DNA of 64,000 nucleotides from Sequoia sempervirens. Its lineage: Eukaryota; Streptophyta; Pinopsida; Cupressales; Cupressaceae. Position 1 is the stretch's first letter, and each line of letters begins with the position of its first letter. Location: NCBI GenBank assembly GCA_007258455.2, contig VDFB02000003.1:40861986-40925985 (forward strand), given 5' to 3'. The translations under genes and the position numbers were made by a program. The notes beneath the pieces are model-generated. The model saw only the letters and a program-made list of their open reading frames with translations, was not told where the DNA came from and searched no databases. Below, piece after piece: positions 33,750 to 46,229 of the stretch.

Positions 33750-36459
33750 CTAGGGCCAGCATATTAGTGATGAAATTCATGATTGAAGTTGATCAGAGTA
33801 CATACATCACTAAGGTTCTACATGACATCCTACTTGGTATATGTTTCTACTGCGATGAGATATTTTGTTGGGTTAACAATAGAAGGAAATAGAAGAGTGA
33901 ATCCAGTGTACAAGTACTTTCCTCATATTACTCTTGATGGAAGCATTCACCATTTTAGAAGAGTGAATGATGCTTTCTTTGCTCCATTCTTGTGTGCATT
34001 TAATCCTGATTTGGAAAGGAAAAGGGTTTCTAATGAAGCCTAGATAGTGGTGAAAAAGTATGTTTGTCTCTACCTTCAATTTCCCACATTCACATACTTA
34101 AGGTTTGGTTGCTTTGTGGGATATCCATACATGCTCCCAAGGTACCCAGTGAGAAAATTGTCTTAATGGTTTTATGTAGACAAATAATGGTGGTCCATAG
34201 CAAATAGATGGAATCTCACAATCCAACCTCCGAGTTTCCTTTGACGATTGGAAAGTATTCAATTCAGACATCTCCAAAGGCTAAGTTGTAGTTGGTCACT
34301 TTGAATACTTTCAAAAGATCTAATTTTGATTATTGAGGCATGAAAGATAGGATCAAGAAATATCACATATCCATGTGCATAGAATTGAGGATGTGTGGGC
34401 CGATTGTAGGATAAAGGATGAGATAAGGAAGTTGAGATATTACAGATTGACATTGGAATAGATTGAATAGCTTGACTTGGATGATATTCCTGAAGGTATG
34501 GAAGATGATGGAGACATCCTAGATCCTAACTACAAAAGGAATAATGTTGCAAGATCTCCTCTACCAACCATCTAGTGGTCACAAAAATATGTAACTTTAA
34601 TTAGTGAAAGGTTTGAACCAATTCTTTCTAACACAAATGTATGGTTAGAAGAAAAGGGAATTCAATTGAAACACTTTCTCATTGGATCAGAGGAGGAATC
34701 ATAAGATCCTATAGGTAAGAAATCATAAATGAGGATGAAGAATAAAAGTGATGATCCTAGCTCCAGCAAACCTTCTAGGCCAAAGATCAAGTTTGTTGTA
34801 AAAGGCGGTAAGAAAAAGTGTTAAACATCTACTAAGGGGAAAGAAGAAGAGAAAAATGAGGAAGAACGACTATATCCTCATGAGAACATTCCATAGGAAC
34901 CACTTGTTTCCTCTTCTTCAATTGTATCTACCCCTACTCCTCCTCTTATGTCTTCACCAACTTCTACCATTGCTCATACCATGTTCATTCATGTAGTCAC
35001 TGCCAATGTTCCTTCAACTGTGTCGGTCCAATCCATTCATTCATCCCCTTCCTTAGGATCAATCTTTGATAGATCCAAATATGGTTTGGACAATGTTTCA
35101 AGATCACTTGTGTCTTTTCTTAGTTTTTCATCACCTTCATTTGACTTTATTTCTCAATCTAAATTAGAAAAAATTATGTTTGAGTCTGTGCAAGTTTCTA
35201 GTGTGGAAATGCCTACTTCTATTTTGACTGACACTACTCCAATTGTGACAACAAATTTTGTAAGTGAAGCAACATCAACTCAAGAAATGGTGGCTAATCT
35301 AGAAGAAATTTATCCACTTCCACCTTGTATTTCATCCCAAACACCAAAAAGGAAGAAGCAAGCCATCTCCCCAAAAAAATTTGACTTCACACAGTGAGCA
35401 CTAGTGAAGACAAAATCCAAGAAAAAGCCAAAGCCTCTTTCCATGTCTTTGTTTGATAAAGAAGGTTATAGGTATGCAGAGGTGGCTCAGCCTCCTAATA
35501 AATCTATAGAAGTAGAGATGTTTTATTATTCCATCAAAAGGGTTGAGTTAGGGAAGATAACTCACGAAAGTGCTCAAGAAGATGTTCAATCTACACCGAA
35601 TTCCCTCATTGAGAAATTTCATGAAATCAAAAAGGTGAAGGATCAATATAAAGCCAAGGTAGAGTAGTTAACTTTCGTACTCCAAAATATTACTCAATCT
35701 TCAGATTCAATTGAGCCTATGGTCATGAGCATTGAGGATCCAGTCATTCAGAAGGTGGAAAAAGTGCATACAAGGGGTAGGGTAGTCAGTAAATTCCTAG
35801 AATGAATGATTGCACAAGGTTCACAACTTTTAAGATCATCCATGGAGAAAATGGAAAAGATGGAAAGCATAAGATCAAAGTTAGACAAAATTGTTGATAC
35901 TTTATCCTAAGAACAACAAGACATGGAAAAAAAAATTCAAGCTTGGATCAAGATGAAGCTCAAATTGGATCTATTAGTGGAAATTAGGATCATTCCCAAT
36001 AGGGAGATGTTTTTTGAACTAAAGGATACCATGATACACAAAGTGAACATCATCAAGGATTTGATCAATGACTTGTACAATGCTCGAGAAGTCAGTGAGG
36101 ACAATGATTTGAATCTTTCCATCAGGGTTGAAGAGCTTCCTTGTAAGTTACTTGATGACAACCAAAATATCCTTTCTTCAAATGACATTTTACAAGAATT
36201 CACCAACATGATCTAGAAAGAATTTGAAGATCAAGCCTTCTCAGTGACTTCAATAGACAAGTTTTTGGATATTCAGTTAACCCTAGAGAATCTAAAGATG
36301 TTTTTAGGAAGGTAGGAGAAAACTTGTAACACTGTAAAGGATTCAATAACAAGGGTACTAGCTATCTTCAAACATACTTCAATTCTTGATAATGATGAAG
36401 TTCAAGCAATCATGAAGAAGCATAAAGATTTCAAGAAGAATGATGGTGGAAAAAGCTAA
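33750..36459 (+). pseudogene. Copy C of the unrecognised single-ORF family, 5'-truncated
   Basis: Begins within the N-terminal domain: FYMTSYLVYVSTAMRYFVGL, HHFRRVNDAFFAPFL, YLQFPTFTYLRFGCFVGYPYMLPRYP (about 33810-34150). Then DDIPEGMEDDGDILDPNY, matching copy A DDIPNTLLDDRVNLDP, a Ser/Thr/Pro-rich linker (34900-35390), and a helical C-terminal half with IKKVKDQYKAKVE, DIQLTLENLKMFLG and KKHKDFKKNDGGKS before TAA at 36457-36459. Stops at Gln codons (for example 35665-35667) and several frameshifts. The part matching copy B residues 1 to about 230 is absent. The tail GGKS-stop parallels GGSS-stop of copy B. Confidence 0.72.
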
Positions 36460-36800
36460 ATTTTCCTTTTTTAATTTTTAGTATTTTTATGCTTTATGTA
36501 ATTAGTTTTAGACAATTTTACATGTCATTTCAAAAATGTAATTAGATGTAAAAATAAAGAAGTCCTAAATCAAATCGGAATCTCTTGTTGAGTAAGTCAA
36601 TTTATTTATTTATTTCCTAGATTAGCTCTCAACTCTCCTCTATATATATGAGGGAGTTCTTTTGTAATATGACCTTTTGATCTTTTGAAGAAAAATAATG
36701 CCATTTTGAAGAGCATACTTGCACTCTTTGTGTTGAATGTGCAAATTGAAATTTGATCAATAAAATAAGCAGATTGCCTCCAACCTTTGCTTTGGACCAT
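36460..36800 (+). repeat. LTR-like tail of copy C with TATA box and polyA signal
   Basis: Directly after the copy C stop codon. A TATA box (CTCTATATATATGAGG, 36639-36654) is followed about 110 bp later by AATAAA (36762-36767). This U3-R-like order next to the ORF end mirrors copy B. Outer boundary not located. Confidence 0.45.
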
Positions 36801-38013
36801 GTTTGTCGTATGTAAGAGTGTTCTTATGTCTCTCTTGTCATATTATCTTGAAATTGGTTTATAAGTGGCATATTTTTTCATTACTGAAGGGGAATTCAGA
36901 TTTAGTACTGATAGACTTTGTGCTATCATATTGTATTTGGAGCTGGGTAAGTGACCAAGATGGTTCCCAAAAAGGGGGCTTAAGTGGCCACTTTTTTTCT
37001 GAAATCAGGAAATGCTGACCTTGGACATGAAATTGAGGATAGTTACACTCAAAATTTTGAGATGGAACAAAAACAAGGATTGAAGTGCTCCGAGTCTACT
37101 TTCTAAACTACTAATTTATTTTGAAAATGGTTGAGATTAAGGGGTTCAAAAGAGGGATGTACACAAATTGGTTTTTTTTAGAAAAACATAACATAGCAAC
37201 TCTTGTAACCTGAGCATGGTGAACTTTTTGTAGTATTTTTAAAATCTCTATAGTTAGAAGTTAGCTAACAGCATCTAGTTGATGCACAATTTTTTGATAA
37301 TTTTTTAATGAATATTTGATTTTTTACTAATTTTCTAAGTGGGCACTTCCTGAAAAGCAAAATTTTGGCCGTGCTCCCCTACAAATTTTGGAAAATAATT
37401 GATTTTTTTCTTTTTTGAAAATTTGTAGAATGGAGTCTAGTTTCTAAAAATATAATTTTTTGAAATTTTGATGAACGGTTAATTTATAACAAAAAAAACA
37501 CCAAACACTACTTTTTGGAAAAAAACAGACATACAAACAAAATAAATTATGGATGAAAGGCTTAACATTGTTAAAAAGTGAAAAAAATTACATCGTTGGA
37601 TAGCTAAGAGAGAACCTAACATTACCCATGTTTTTTATTTTGTCGATATTGAACTAGGTGCAATCTTGATGGTGAGCATGGACCCGATTATGTGAAAAAT
37701 TGTAGAATTTGCAAAAACACGCCTCTAGCCTTGTTGGGAATGCCCTCCAAGCCTTTGGGTTGGTATTCCAAGGAAAGTACTTTCACTTTTTTCTTTGTTT
37801 TTAACGTGAAATAACGTGCTCGCGTTATAACGCGAGCGCATTTTTTTTAAAAAAATTCAAAAGTGGCCAGAAAATTGGTACCCAACTTCATGCACCAGCC
37901 CAGCTATATGTTTTGTGTACAATTTAGTTGAGAACTAGTAGTCTTTGTGTTGTAATTGTTAGCTATATCCTTGTGGATCTTTGGTGTTGTTCAATAGTAC
38001 AAAAACAACAATA
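36801..38013. other. Unassigned non-coding DNA between copy C and the CACTA element
   Basis: AT-rich, with no ORF of interest. It holds the 20-bp palindrome described separately. Possibly the rest of an LTR. Confidence 0.3.
37818..37837. repeat. Perfect 20-bp CG-rich palindrome
   Basis: GCTCGCGTTATAACGCGAGC reads identically on both strands and contains four CpGs per strand in an AT-rich, CpG-poor setting. It is preceded by repeated aacgtg. It could form a cruciform or bind a dimeric factor. Confidence 0.85.
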
Positions 38014-38039
38014 AACTACTAAAAATTCTACTAAAAACT

Positions 38040-38575
38040 ACTTATAAATGACTACAGTTGATCACGTGACCATTAATAGTTTATTGCCAGTCATATATAA
38101 TACGACTAGATCGATGACTAAACAATTTTTAGTAATTAATTGGTTGTTTTGATTGATCAATTTGGTAACATATTTATTCATTGATTTAGTCATTCATTGT
38201 TGTGATCTGGTCACTTATTTAGTCAATTTTTTCCGCTGATATTTTTAGTCGTTGATTTAGTCATTGATTGTTGTAATCTAGTCACTTATTTACTCATTTT
38301 TATTCACTAATTTCTATCCATTGGTAGTGTATTTAGTCATTAATTTTAATCATAATTTTGATCAATTTGGTAGTATATTTAGTCATTTTTATTCACTGAT
38401 TTAACACTGGTCATATATTTAGTCATATTTATTCACTATTCATTGATTTATGTTAAATGGTAGTATATTTAATCAATTTAATTATTAATTGATGTCAATT
38501 AATAGTATATTTAGTCATTTTGAAGCTTTCATTTAGTCATTAGTATATTTAGTAGTATATTTTGAAGCTTGCACA
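38040..38575. repeat. Left subterminal repeats of the CACTA element
   Basis: Dense tttagtcatt / tgactaaa / gtcacttatt motifs. A roughly 70-bp block (tttagtcattgattgttg followed by taatctagtcacttattt) occurs twice, near 38194 and 38260. The same core recurs in opposite layout at the right end. Confidence 0.75.
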
Positions 38576-38609
38576 ATGAAACAACTTTGAGAAGGTAAAA
38601 ACAACTTGT

Positions 38610-38615
38610 TTTATT
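38610..38615 (-). terminator. Candidate polyadenylation signal AATAAA
   Basis: Minus strand CAATAAAACAAG just inside the left subterminal repeats. It fits the 3' end of a transcript running right to left through the element. Confidence 0.35.
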
Positions 38616-38699
38616 GATAAAAATGCTTGCAAACAGCATACAGATCTGAAAATAACCTACAATGCTTTCTCTTTGCTAAAAAATATTCATGGTTACAAT

Positions 38700-39850
38700 A
38701 CATAGCTCAAAGAATGAGCAAGAAACTAATTTTTTGAGTATCACAACATAGAAGCACAGACATTCATAGATGTCTTCTTCACAAATCCATGATTGTCCCA
38801 TGAAGCTCACAGTCCTAGTTCAAGATCACACTATCATCTTTGTCGAGATCCTATATCATGCACCCAACTTTCTCTAGTTCATAAGATGTCATTGTGAATT
38901 GTTACCTGTAGCAATAAACTATCCTTATCTCTAATATAGAAATCAACATCCCATTATGATACTACTATTGCAAAATATTTGTGTCTCGGAAGATAGCTCA
39001 TGATAACCCTCAACCTTGTCATTGCTCACTTGTACCAACTCTATGGTATTGTCCTAGGTGTTCATGCATCTAACATGAAGACTCTTGACTATCATGAGAT
39101 TTGGCATTGTCAAATGCATACTAGAAGGATGCATCCTTACCCCTTTAAATGCCTCTTGAGACATTGACAAGATTGTAACCTTTGCATAGTTATTCTCATT
39201 GACTCTAAGATTATCTTTTAATGTTTGCATTATCACTATATTTTGCATGAATCTCTACCCCTTGATAGTCACTTGTAGGTTTTCTTCATGCATATCTGGA
39301 AGCTCTTTCGTAGACTGTCCTTTCAATCCTCTCTGCCATACATCCTCATTTGCAAACATATTCATTCAAGTTTGAGGAATGCTTCTACCATGGTCATAAT
39401 TATTTTGGAAACACTGTCATTGCCATGATTCCATTTGATCAAGACCTTCACTTTTTATTTCCAGGTTAGATTGAAACTATCCAATCTCTTCACACTCTTC
39501 TCACTATATTGTTTCAAACGTCCCAGTCTCTTCTACTTATGGCTCTTAGTGTAACCCTATCATCCATGGGTCTTTAAGTGTTGATCAGCCTCAAATAACT
39601 ATCACTGCATTTTGAGAAGGTCCTCTTATTCTTTTACAGTCATATCACTGTCATAATCATTCCTTGTGGGTAAAACCATGATATGAAGGATTATTACAAA
39701 CAAAAAAGAGAGGACTTGGAAAGAAAAAATATAGTTTTCATTACTCGATCAATGATTTTTTTTAAGTTTTCCTAGTTAGACCATAATGAAAAATCTATAG
39801 AACATTATCAATAAAAAACCAACAATTGTTGGACTTGATAGACAAGATCA
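38700..39850 (-). pseudogene. Unrecognised coding-like fragment inside the CACTA element
   Basis: Minus strand 39248-39054 reads VNENNYAKVTILSMSQEAFKG, then VRMHPSSMHLTMPNLMIVKSLHVRC, and continues in the same frame past a stop as NTIELVQVSNDKVEGYHELSSETQIF. Composition and length suggest a real degraded exon, not noise. It could be captured host coding or element-encoded. I do not recognise it. The rest of the interval has no clear frame. Confidence 0.35.
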
Positions 39851-39889
39851 TAAAAAAACATCTACTAAATAAGTCTTACAAAAGATCTC

Positions 39890-41715
39890 TCTCACAGCTT
39901 AATAGGATATTCACAAAATGGATTTGTTGAAAGGGATTTCAAAACTTTCAAGCAAATGCAATTGGCAGTTCTAAAGCCAAATTCTACAACTTTTCCAGCA
40001 TCCTCCCAGCCTGTGACAAAATGGAAGCTTAGAAATAGGGTATAGAAATCCATCAAAGCATAAAGGATAGATTTGTCAGATGTTGTAGTGGTAACTGCCT
40101 TGGTAGACATGTATGCAAAATGTGGAAACATAGTCAAAGCATGTGAACTATTTGACAAAATGCCTCAATGAAATGTGGTCTCATGGAATGCAATGATTGT
40201 GGGATATGCACAAAATGGATTTTTTGAAAAGGCTTTAGAAAATTTCAAACAAATGCAATTAGCAGGTGTAAATCCAAATTCGACAACCTTTGCTAGCATC
40301 TTCCCTTCCTATGCCAAAATGGGAGCTTTGGAACAGGGTATGGACATCCATCCCACACACCCGCCAACCTCTCCAGCCACCATCATGGGGTGGCGAAGTG
40401 GTAGAAATTCAAGGAATACATATGTTGGGTATTTCATTTGGCGTGATTGTTGCCTCACCTACTTATCTACCATGAAGGAACTTTTGTGTGATTGTTGTCT
40501 AGGCTCCCCTGTAGCCCCACAAGGAGCCAGGGCATGAGGGTGCGGGATGGTGGGCTCTCCTCGTATCCCCATGAAGGAAATTTTGTGTGTGCACGGGGAT
40601 TCGGGGATGATGTGATTTTACTTTTGGATGTGATAATCGAAGTAATTCTTGAACATTCTAAGGTTGAAATGTATGGATAGAGGAATTTTTTCAGATGTTG
40701 TAGTTTCAATTGCCCTGGTAGACATGTATGCAAAATTTGGAAGCATTGACAAGGCATGTGAATTTTTTGACACAATGCCTCAAATAAATGTGGTGTCATG
40801 GACTGCAATGATTGCAAGATATGCATAAAAAGGATTTTTTGAAAAGGATTTAGAAAATTTCAAGCAAATACAATTAGCAGGTGTAAAGCAAAATTTGACA
40901 ACTTTTTCCAGCATCCTCTCTGCCTATACCAAAATGGGAGCTTTGGAACAAGGTATGGACATCCATCATAACATAATGGAAGGGGGAGTTTTGTTAGATA
41001 TTATAGTTGGAAATGCTCTGGTAGACATGTATACAAAATGTGGAAGTATAGATAAGGAACGTGAACTATTTGATGGAATGGCTCAAAGAGATGTCATCTC
41101 TTGGAATGCAGTGATTGCAGAATATGCACAAAATAGATTTTTTAAATAGAAATTTTTGTGATAGATGCAAACTTTTTCCATCATTTTAAACAGGGACAAT
41201 GTTCTTTAGGAGATGATTAGTGATGCTAAATGAAGCAATCTGAAAAATAGGCTTGCAATATGTATTAGTGGCAACTACCTTGGTAGAAATGTATGCAAAA
41301 TGTGGAAACATAGGCAAAGCACATGAACTGTTTGACAAAATGCCTCAAAGCAATGTGGTCTCATGGACTACAATGATTGTAGGATATGCAAAAATTGAAC
41401 TTTTTGAGAAGAAATTAAAAAATTTCAAGCAAATGCAATTAGCAAGTGTAAATCTAGACTCCACAACCTTTTCCAGCATCCCCCCTGCCTATGCCAAAAT
41501 GGGAGCTTTGGAACAGGGTATGGACATCCATCAAAGCATGAAGGATAGAGGAATTTTGTCATTTGTTGTAGTTAAAACTTCCCTGGTGGACATGTATGCA
41601 AAATGTGGAACCATGGACAAGGCACATGAACTGTTTGATAGAATGCCTCAAAAAAATGTGGTCTCATGGACTGCAATGATTGCAGGATACACACAAATTG
41701 GATTTTTTTGAAAAT
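39890..41715 (+). pseudogene. PPR (PLS-type) repeat array, captured gene fragment
   Basis: Successive pentatricopeptide repeats are readable: VVVVTALVDMYAKCGNIVKACELFDKMPQ, NVVSWNAMIVGYAQNGFFEKALENFKQMQLAGVNPNSTTFASIFPSYAKMGALEQGMDIH, and similar cycles to 41711 (about four P-L-S cycles). The repeat VVSWNAMI-x-GYAQNG-x3-EAL is the classic organelle RNA-binding PPR of land plants. No start codon, no E/DYW domain, stops and frameshifts (41147-41260), and an insertion at about 40355-40665. The cycles are strongly alike at nucleotide level, suggesting local duplication. Confidence 0.85.
40355..40665. mobile_element. Small GC-richer insertion within the PPR array (SINE-like candidate)
   Basis: The PPR reading breaks after ALEQGMDIH and resumes at DRGIFSDVVV about 310 bp later. 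The inserted DNA is richer in GC than its surroundings, contains tggcgaagtggtag (A-box-like, 40391-40404) and ggggattcgggga (B-box-like, about 40599), and has an internal direct repeat ccatgaaggaa...ttttgtgtg at about 40470 and 40569. No poly-A tail or target duplication is evident, so SINE status is unproven. Confidence 0.4.
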
Positions 41716-44374
41716 GCTCTAGAAACTTTCAAGAAAATGCAATTTCACTGTGATCTTTCAATGTCTTAATCCTAAGGTCTAAATCTTTACCATTTTTACT
41801 TTTAGGTTTTTCACACTTCTCTAGACTCTCATCAAGCCTATCTATGCATGTTTTAAACCTCCAAATATCTTCAAACTCTGTATGGTCTTGTAGATTATCA
41901 AATAGGCCTATAGAATGCAGTGATAGTCTTGATCTCTATCAGGGACCTCTCAAGATCATTCACTCCAACTATCCAAAGTTTGGGGAGACTAAGATTTATA
42001 AATCATATTCAAGTTAAAGAGAGGTTTCCATGGTTACATGACAATGAGTAGGAGATAGCTACAAAGCAATATAGACTAAGATACATTGCAAAGAGGCATA
42101 GTTTCTAGACAGGCTTGCTGATATGAGGTCAAGAAGACTGAGGGTAGACAGAGTGAACAGAGGTGCTGCCTGATCTTGAAAGTAGACTTGAGCATGGTTA
42201 ACCTTTGCTAAAAACTTCATATCTAGAGATATACATGACAAAGAACAAAAATCACATATAAATCCTAATAGAGGATATCTTTAGACATAGTTTTTGGTTA
42301 GGCTACAATGAGATAATGATAACAGTAAATAGAGGTCCATCATGAAAAATTATACAAAGCCTTGTCACCAACACTATAGGGTATCGTGTTTGAGCTTTAC
42401 AATGTCTTGTAGAAAGTCTACACTATCATGCAAAAATTTACAATGTCATATAGGGAAAAATGAAGAAGGGAATGAGATACATTGCACAAGAGAGATAGTG
42501 ACTCAAGACTGTTAGTTCAAGAATATTGAGGTCTAAGGAAAAGTGACCGTCCAAACCCACCTTTACATCTCTCTATCAATTTTCAACTATGAGGTTTGCA
42601 TGATATGATTATCTCATTCTTAATAGAGACCTACACTAGAAAGTTGCATAAAATGGGTAGAGACCATCACTAATATGTATGGCAATAAGGAAGGTATAAA
42701 GGAAAGGCTGTGAGATATGATAGTCCTCAAGTTTTATGAAGTAAATGATAGAGCATCTCAAAAGATGATAGAATTAGAGCCAGTATGGTGTACCCCATGA
42801 TGGTAAAATAAAAATACCAAGGAGATGACATGTTTAAGAGGTTAGCAACTACATGAGGTTTTATGACAATACATTTTTATTTTGACAATAGACGATGACA
42901 TGAAACAAGAGCAAGAGTGGGTCATGATAAAGGACAAGAGAAGCAACAAATTTAGCGACAATAGTATAAAGAGGAGCATGCATAGTTTAGTACCAAAGGA
43001 TAATTTAGAGTGACAATGTACTTTTAATGATCATGTTGACAAATCACATTCCTTGTGAAATTCTAGAAAGAGGGAAAATATTTCTAAATGATAAGTGGAA
43101 ATGCCTTGTCTATGGAGTAGAGACCACTAAAAATAGATGATAGAAGATCACAGTGAACATGGAACAAGAGATAGTCAATGACAAGGTACATTCATGTAGA
43201 AGTAGACTATGATAAAGAGAGAACCCATGCATGGATGGAAAACAAGTATCATGAGACTCCATGAAAAACATAACCTATAACATTTAAGATAGTTTTTGGG
43301 TAGTATTTGCATGATAGAGACACTAGTTAAAAGAAATGAATGATAAAAAAGGCAGTCTATAGGAGGGTGATATTCCATGAAGAAGAAGTATTTGTAAACA
43401 AGGGAAACGAGCAAGAAGCTAGTGCCAAGAGAAAAACATAGTCCAAAAGGCAAGATATCATAAATCATAGTAACAATCATATTCCCCTAAAATAACCTCA
43501 TGAAGATAACATGGACAAAATGGCAGTATAAAAAGCTTGCTCATAGGGAATTTTCATGCATGGATAAACATGGGACACAATACATAGGGGTCTTGCTGCA
43601 TGATATATGGCATTCCATAGAAGGTGGGTAGTGATTTTGACCACATGGGAAGCAATGATGAGTGATAGTCTAACCAAAAGAATAGTCATGAAATCCTATT
43701 TGTGTGTCTCTAAGAGAATTTTTTCCTTATGTCTATTAGAGAATGACAAGCACCATTATTACAATATTTACCTCATGTAGCCAATATTTCACTCACTTCA
43801 TATAAAGCACACAAAATTTCTTTCATATTAAATAAAATACGCTTACCAGGCTACTCAGGTTGTGCTTCTTCAATGAAAAAAATTGTCTGAAGAATATAAT
43901 TGTAAATTTTAAGCACATTTCGACAGGAGATTATCTAATCCTATAGAGATGGATTGCTAGAAGTAGAATGAGATGAAAGCATCATTATATTTAGAAGCGG
44001 GATGCTAAAATTGGATTTGGGGATTTTGATAAAGTATCCTTTGGCCAAGGGTTGGATAAATTGGAATCCCTTAACAAGAGAGTACATTTGATGTAATGAT
44101 ACTAAAAAAAAAAAAAAAAATCTCCTACAATTAGTTTATTCCAGATAGTAAAAAATAAAATATCAATCTTACTCCATTGAGCTAAAAAATACTTGCATCT
44201 TTATTTGATCCAGCTTCCTTAAGAAATCTATTCAAAAACACATAAGGAGTTGGAAGGGTAAGAGAAAATTTTAGATTATTTAGGATGGATTTCTCCTACA
44301 GTTAGTTTTAATGCAACATGATTCATTAGTATAATAACTCATATTAAAAAAAACATGAACTATGGGCATTTGAT
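41716..44374. other. CACTA interior without recognisable genes
   Basis: No domain-bearing ORF. Purine-rich on the plus strand from about 42040 to 43700, with many short aga/aag-rich phrases. A poly-A run lies at about 44104-44120. Confidence 0.3.
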
Positions 44375-45160
44375 TCAATTTTGGAACTTGAGATTAAAAT
44401 GTATCAAGTCTTTGTATACCATTTGCAGAAGTTCAACTCTTGTGTAAGCATCCTTTGAAATGTAAATAAAATCTTCAACAAGAGGAATAGAGATCTCCTC
44501 ATATTTACATGCCATAAACATGGCAACGAATGCAACAAGTTGTAATGACTTTCTTACTCCTATTTGTATTGAGAGATATCTATCAAGGATGTTGATTACC
44601 AAGAACAACGTTTGAATTCCAAATGAATCTAAATAGCAAAGAGGAACAAATGAAACTGATTATTGAAACTTAAAGAGAATACCACCTTTGAGAAAGAAGA
44701 AAGATCCAATATAACTCATACATATGGAACAGTGAGACCTTAATGATCCAATCCACCGAAATTTCTCTCATATTTTCATTTATGTTAGGTTGATGAGACA
44801 TGTAGTCTGAAGGAACATAGTTAAGGACCTAAGATGAGATTGCATTCAATGGTGAGATCAATGCAATTTAAAACTAATGCTATCTATGTTCCATGGCAAA
44901 GGGCCAAGTAAATGGACACCCAAATACCTGTCATCATCTAAAAATGAACTAGTTCATGCTTTGTGCTGCAACACATATCATATAAATACCAGAGAGAACA
45001 AAAGAATTGTAGAAGGCTCAACTTATATAGAAAACTTGCTCCATCCATTCAATACATTGAAAAAGAGAAAAAAAAAAACACCTTTGTTTCACGATGGAAC
45101 CTACATATATCATTTACATAGTCTACTACAACTAATGGATTACCCTTGTCTTCCTCATCT
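44375..45160 (-). pseudogene. B-type cyclin gene fragment with introns
   Basis: Three exon-like blocks on the minus strand in gene order. Block 1 (45159-45082): DEEDKGNPLVVVDYVNDICRFHRETK, ending AAAG|GTG. Block 2 (about 44816-44739): VPSDYMSHQPNINENMREISVDWIIK, ending AAG|GTC. Block 3 (44628 to about 44375, after a TTTAG acceptor): DSFGIQTLFLVINILDRYLS, VRKSLQLVAFVAMFMACKYEEISIPLVEDFIYISKDAYTR, HFNLKF. This is the cyclin box of plant CYCB, including the MRAILIDW-like MREISVDW and the K-Y-E-E motif. The first N-terminal part and the C-terminal cyclin fold are missing. Intron retention means capture at DNA level. It would regulate CDKs in mitosis if intact. Confidence 0.85.
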
Positions 45161-45960
45161 TTTGAAAAAGGGCTTTGTAAGCCATGTAGCTTAAAATGAA
45201 ATAGAAGATAGAGCTCACTTCCTTGATATTTGTCATGATGTAATGATACTAGATGTGTTTCAGGTGATATTAGCAATTGCAAATCAATTTAGGAAACCCT
45301 AAATCAAGACAACCAAACCAAGCTTCATGATTTCAATGTGAATCTAAATTACTATAGAAACAACCGAATAAGCAAGTAAACATGGGATTTCAACAACCCA
45401 AAAATTATTTGGGCTAATAGGATGTTAAATTTTCAATCCTTTCACATTTGTCTTATAGTGGGTTTTTGTTTTCGATCATTTATTATTTTAATTCATTTAT
45501 GGTTTGTTACTTTCTCTCTAGGGCAGTTCAATTGGGAAGAGTTTATGGGTAGCAAAGGATGTCACTAAAAAAGACAACTGGAAGGATCACACTCTACAAA
45601 GAAGATATAAGCAATGTATTGTCTAGACTCTAGAAAGTTGTTGGGTCTGACAAACCAATATGATCTAAAGGGCACTAAAATTCAACATTGTTTCTCATGG
45701 GAGTGAGGAAAGATTGAATCACTTGAGAGACATGTTTATGAGAAAATTATAAAATCAGATATGTTCCCTCCTCGGATTTAAAAAAGGGGAAACCAAAAAT
45801 ACTATCAAAAAAATACAGAACTCTACTTCTTACTTGAAATAACCCACTAATATTGTGTTTGTTGTACTTGTATTTGCTCATTTCAACAAAATGGGTGTTG
45901 TCATAACTTGAAAATTTTCAAAAATTATTGGAGAGAGTAAAAAAGTATAGGAATCCAACC

Positions 45961-46095
45961 TTTGGCGAGCTCATCTATTTTTGAAGGTGACAGCGTGTCC
46001 AATTCAACAATGTTTTGAGCGTAGAGGCAATCTTCTTCGTCCAACACATCTTCAAATTCTTTGAGAGTGTCAAGAATTACAAAGCAATTAGCCAT
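45961..46095 (-). CDS. Exon-like ORF near the right end of the CACTA element
   Basis: ATG at 46095 gives MANCFVILDTLKEFEDVLDE, then EDCLYAQNIVELDTLSPSKIDELAK, ending at a good splice donor (AAAG|GTTGG, 45960-45956). 45 codons, acidic, no stop. Its place about 370 bp inside the terminus fits the first exon of a transcript running leftward. Not recognised; could be element-encoded or captured. Confidence 0.35.
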
Positions 46096-46229
46096 GACTC
46101 TTCTCTATCAATTCTTGATCAGTTCGCGATGAAGGGCTTCTTTTGTTTGAATTATTTTTCATCCAAAAAAATTCCCTCTTTGCGACTTCAAAATATTTCC
46201 CACTCCCGCCAATGAAATATTTTTTTTAA

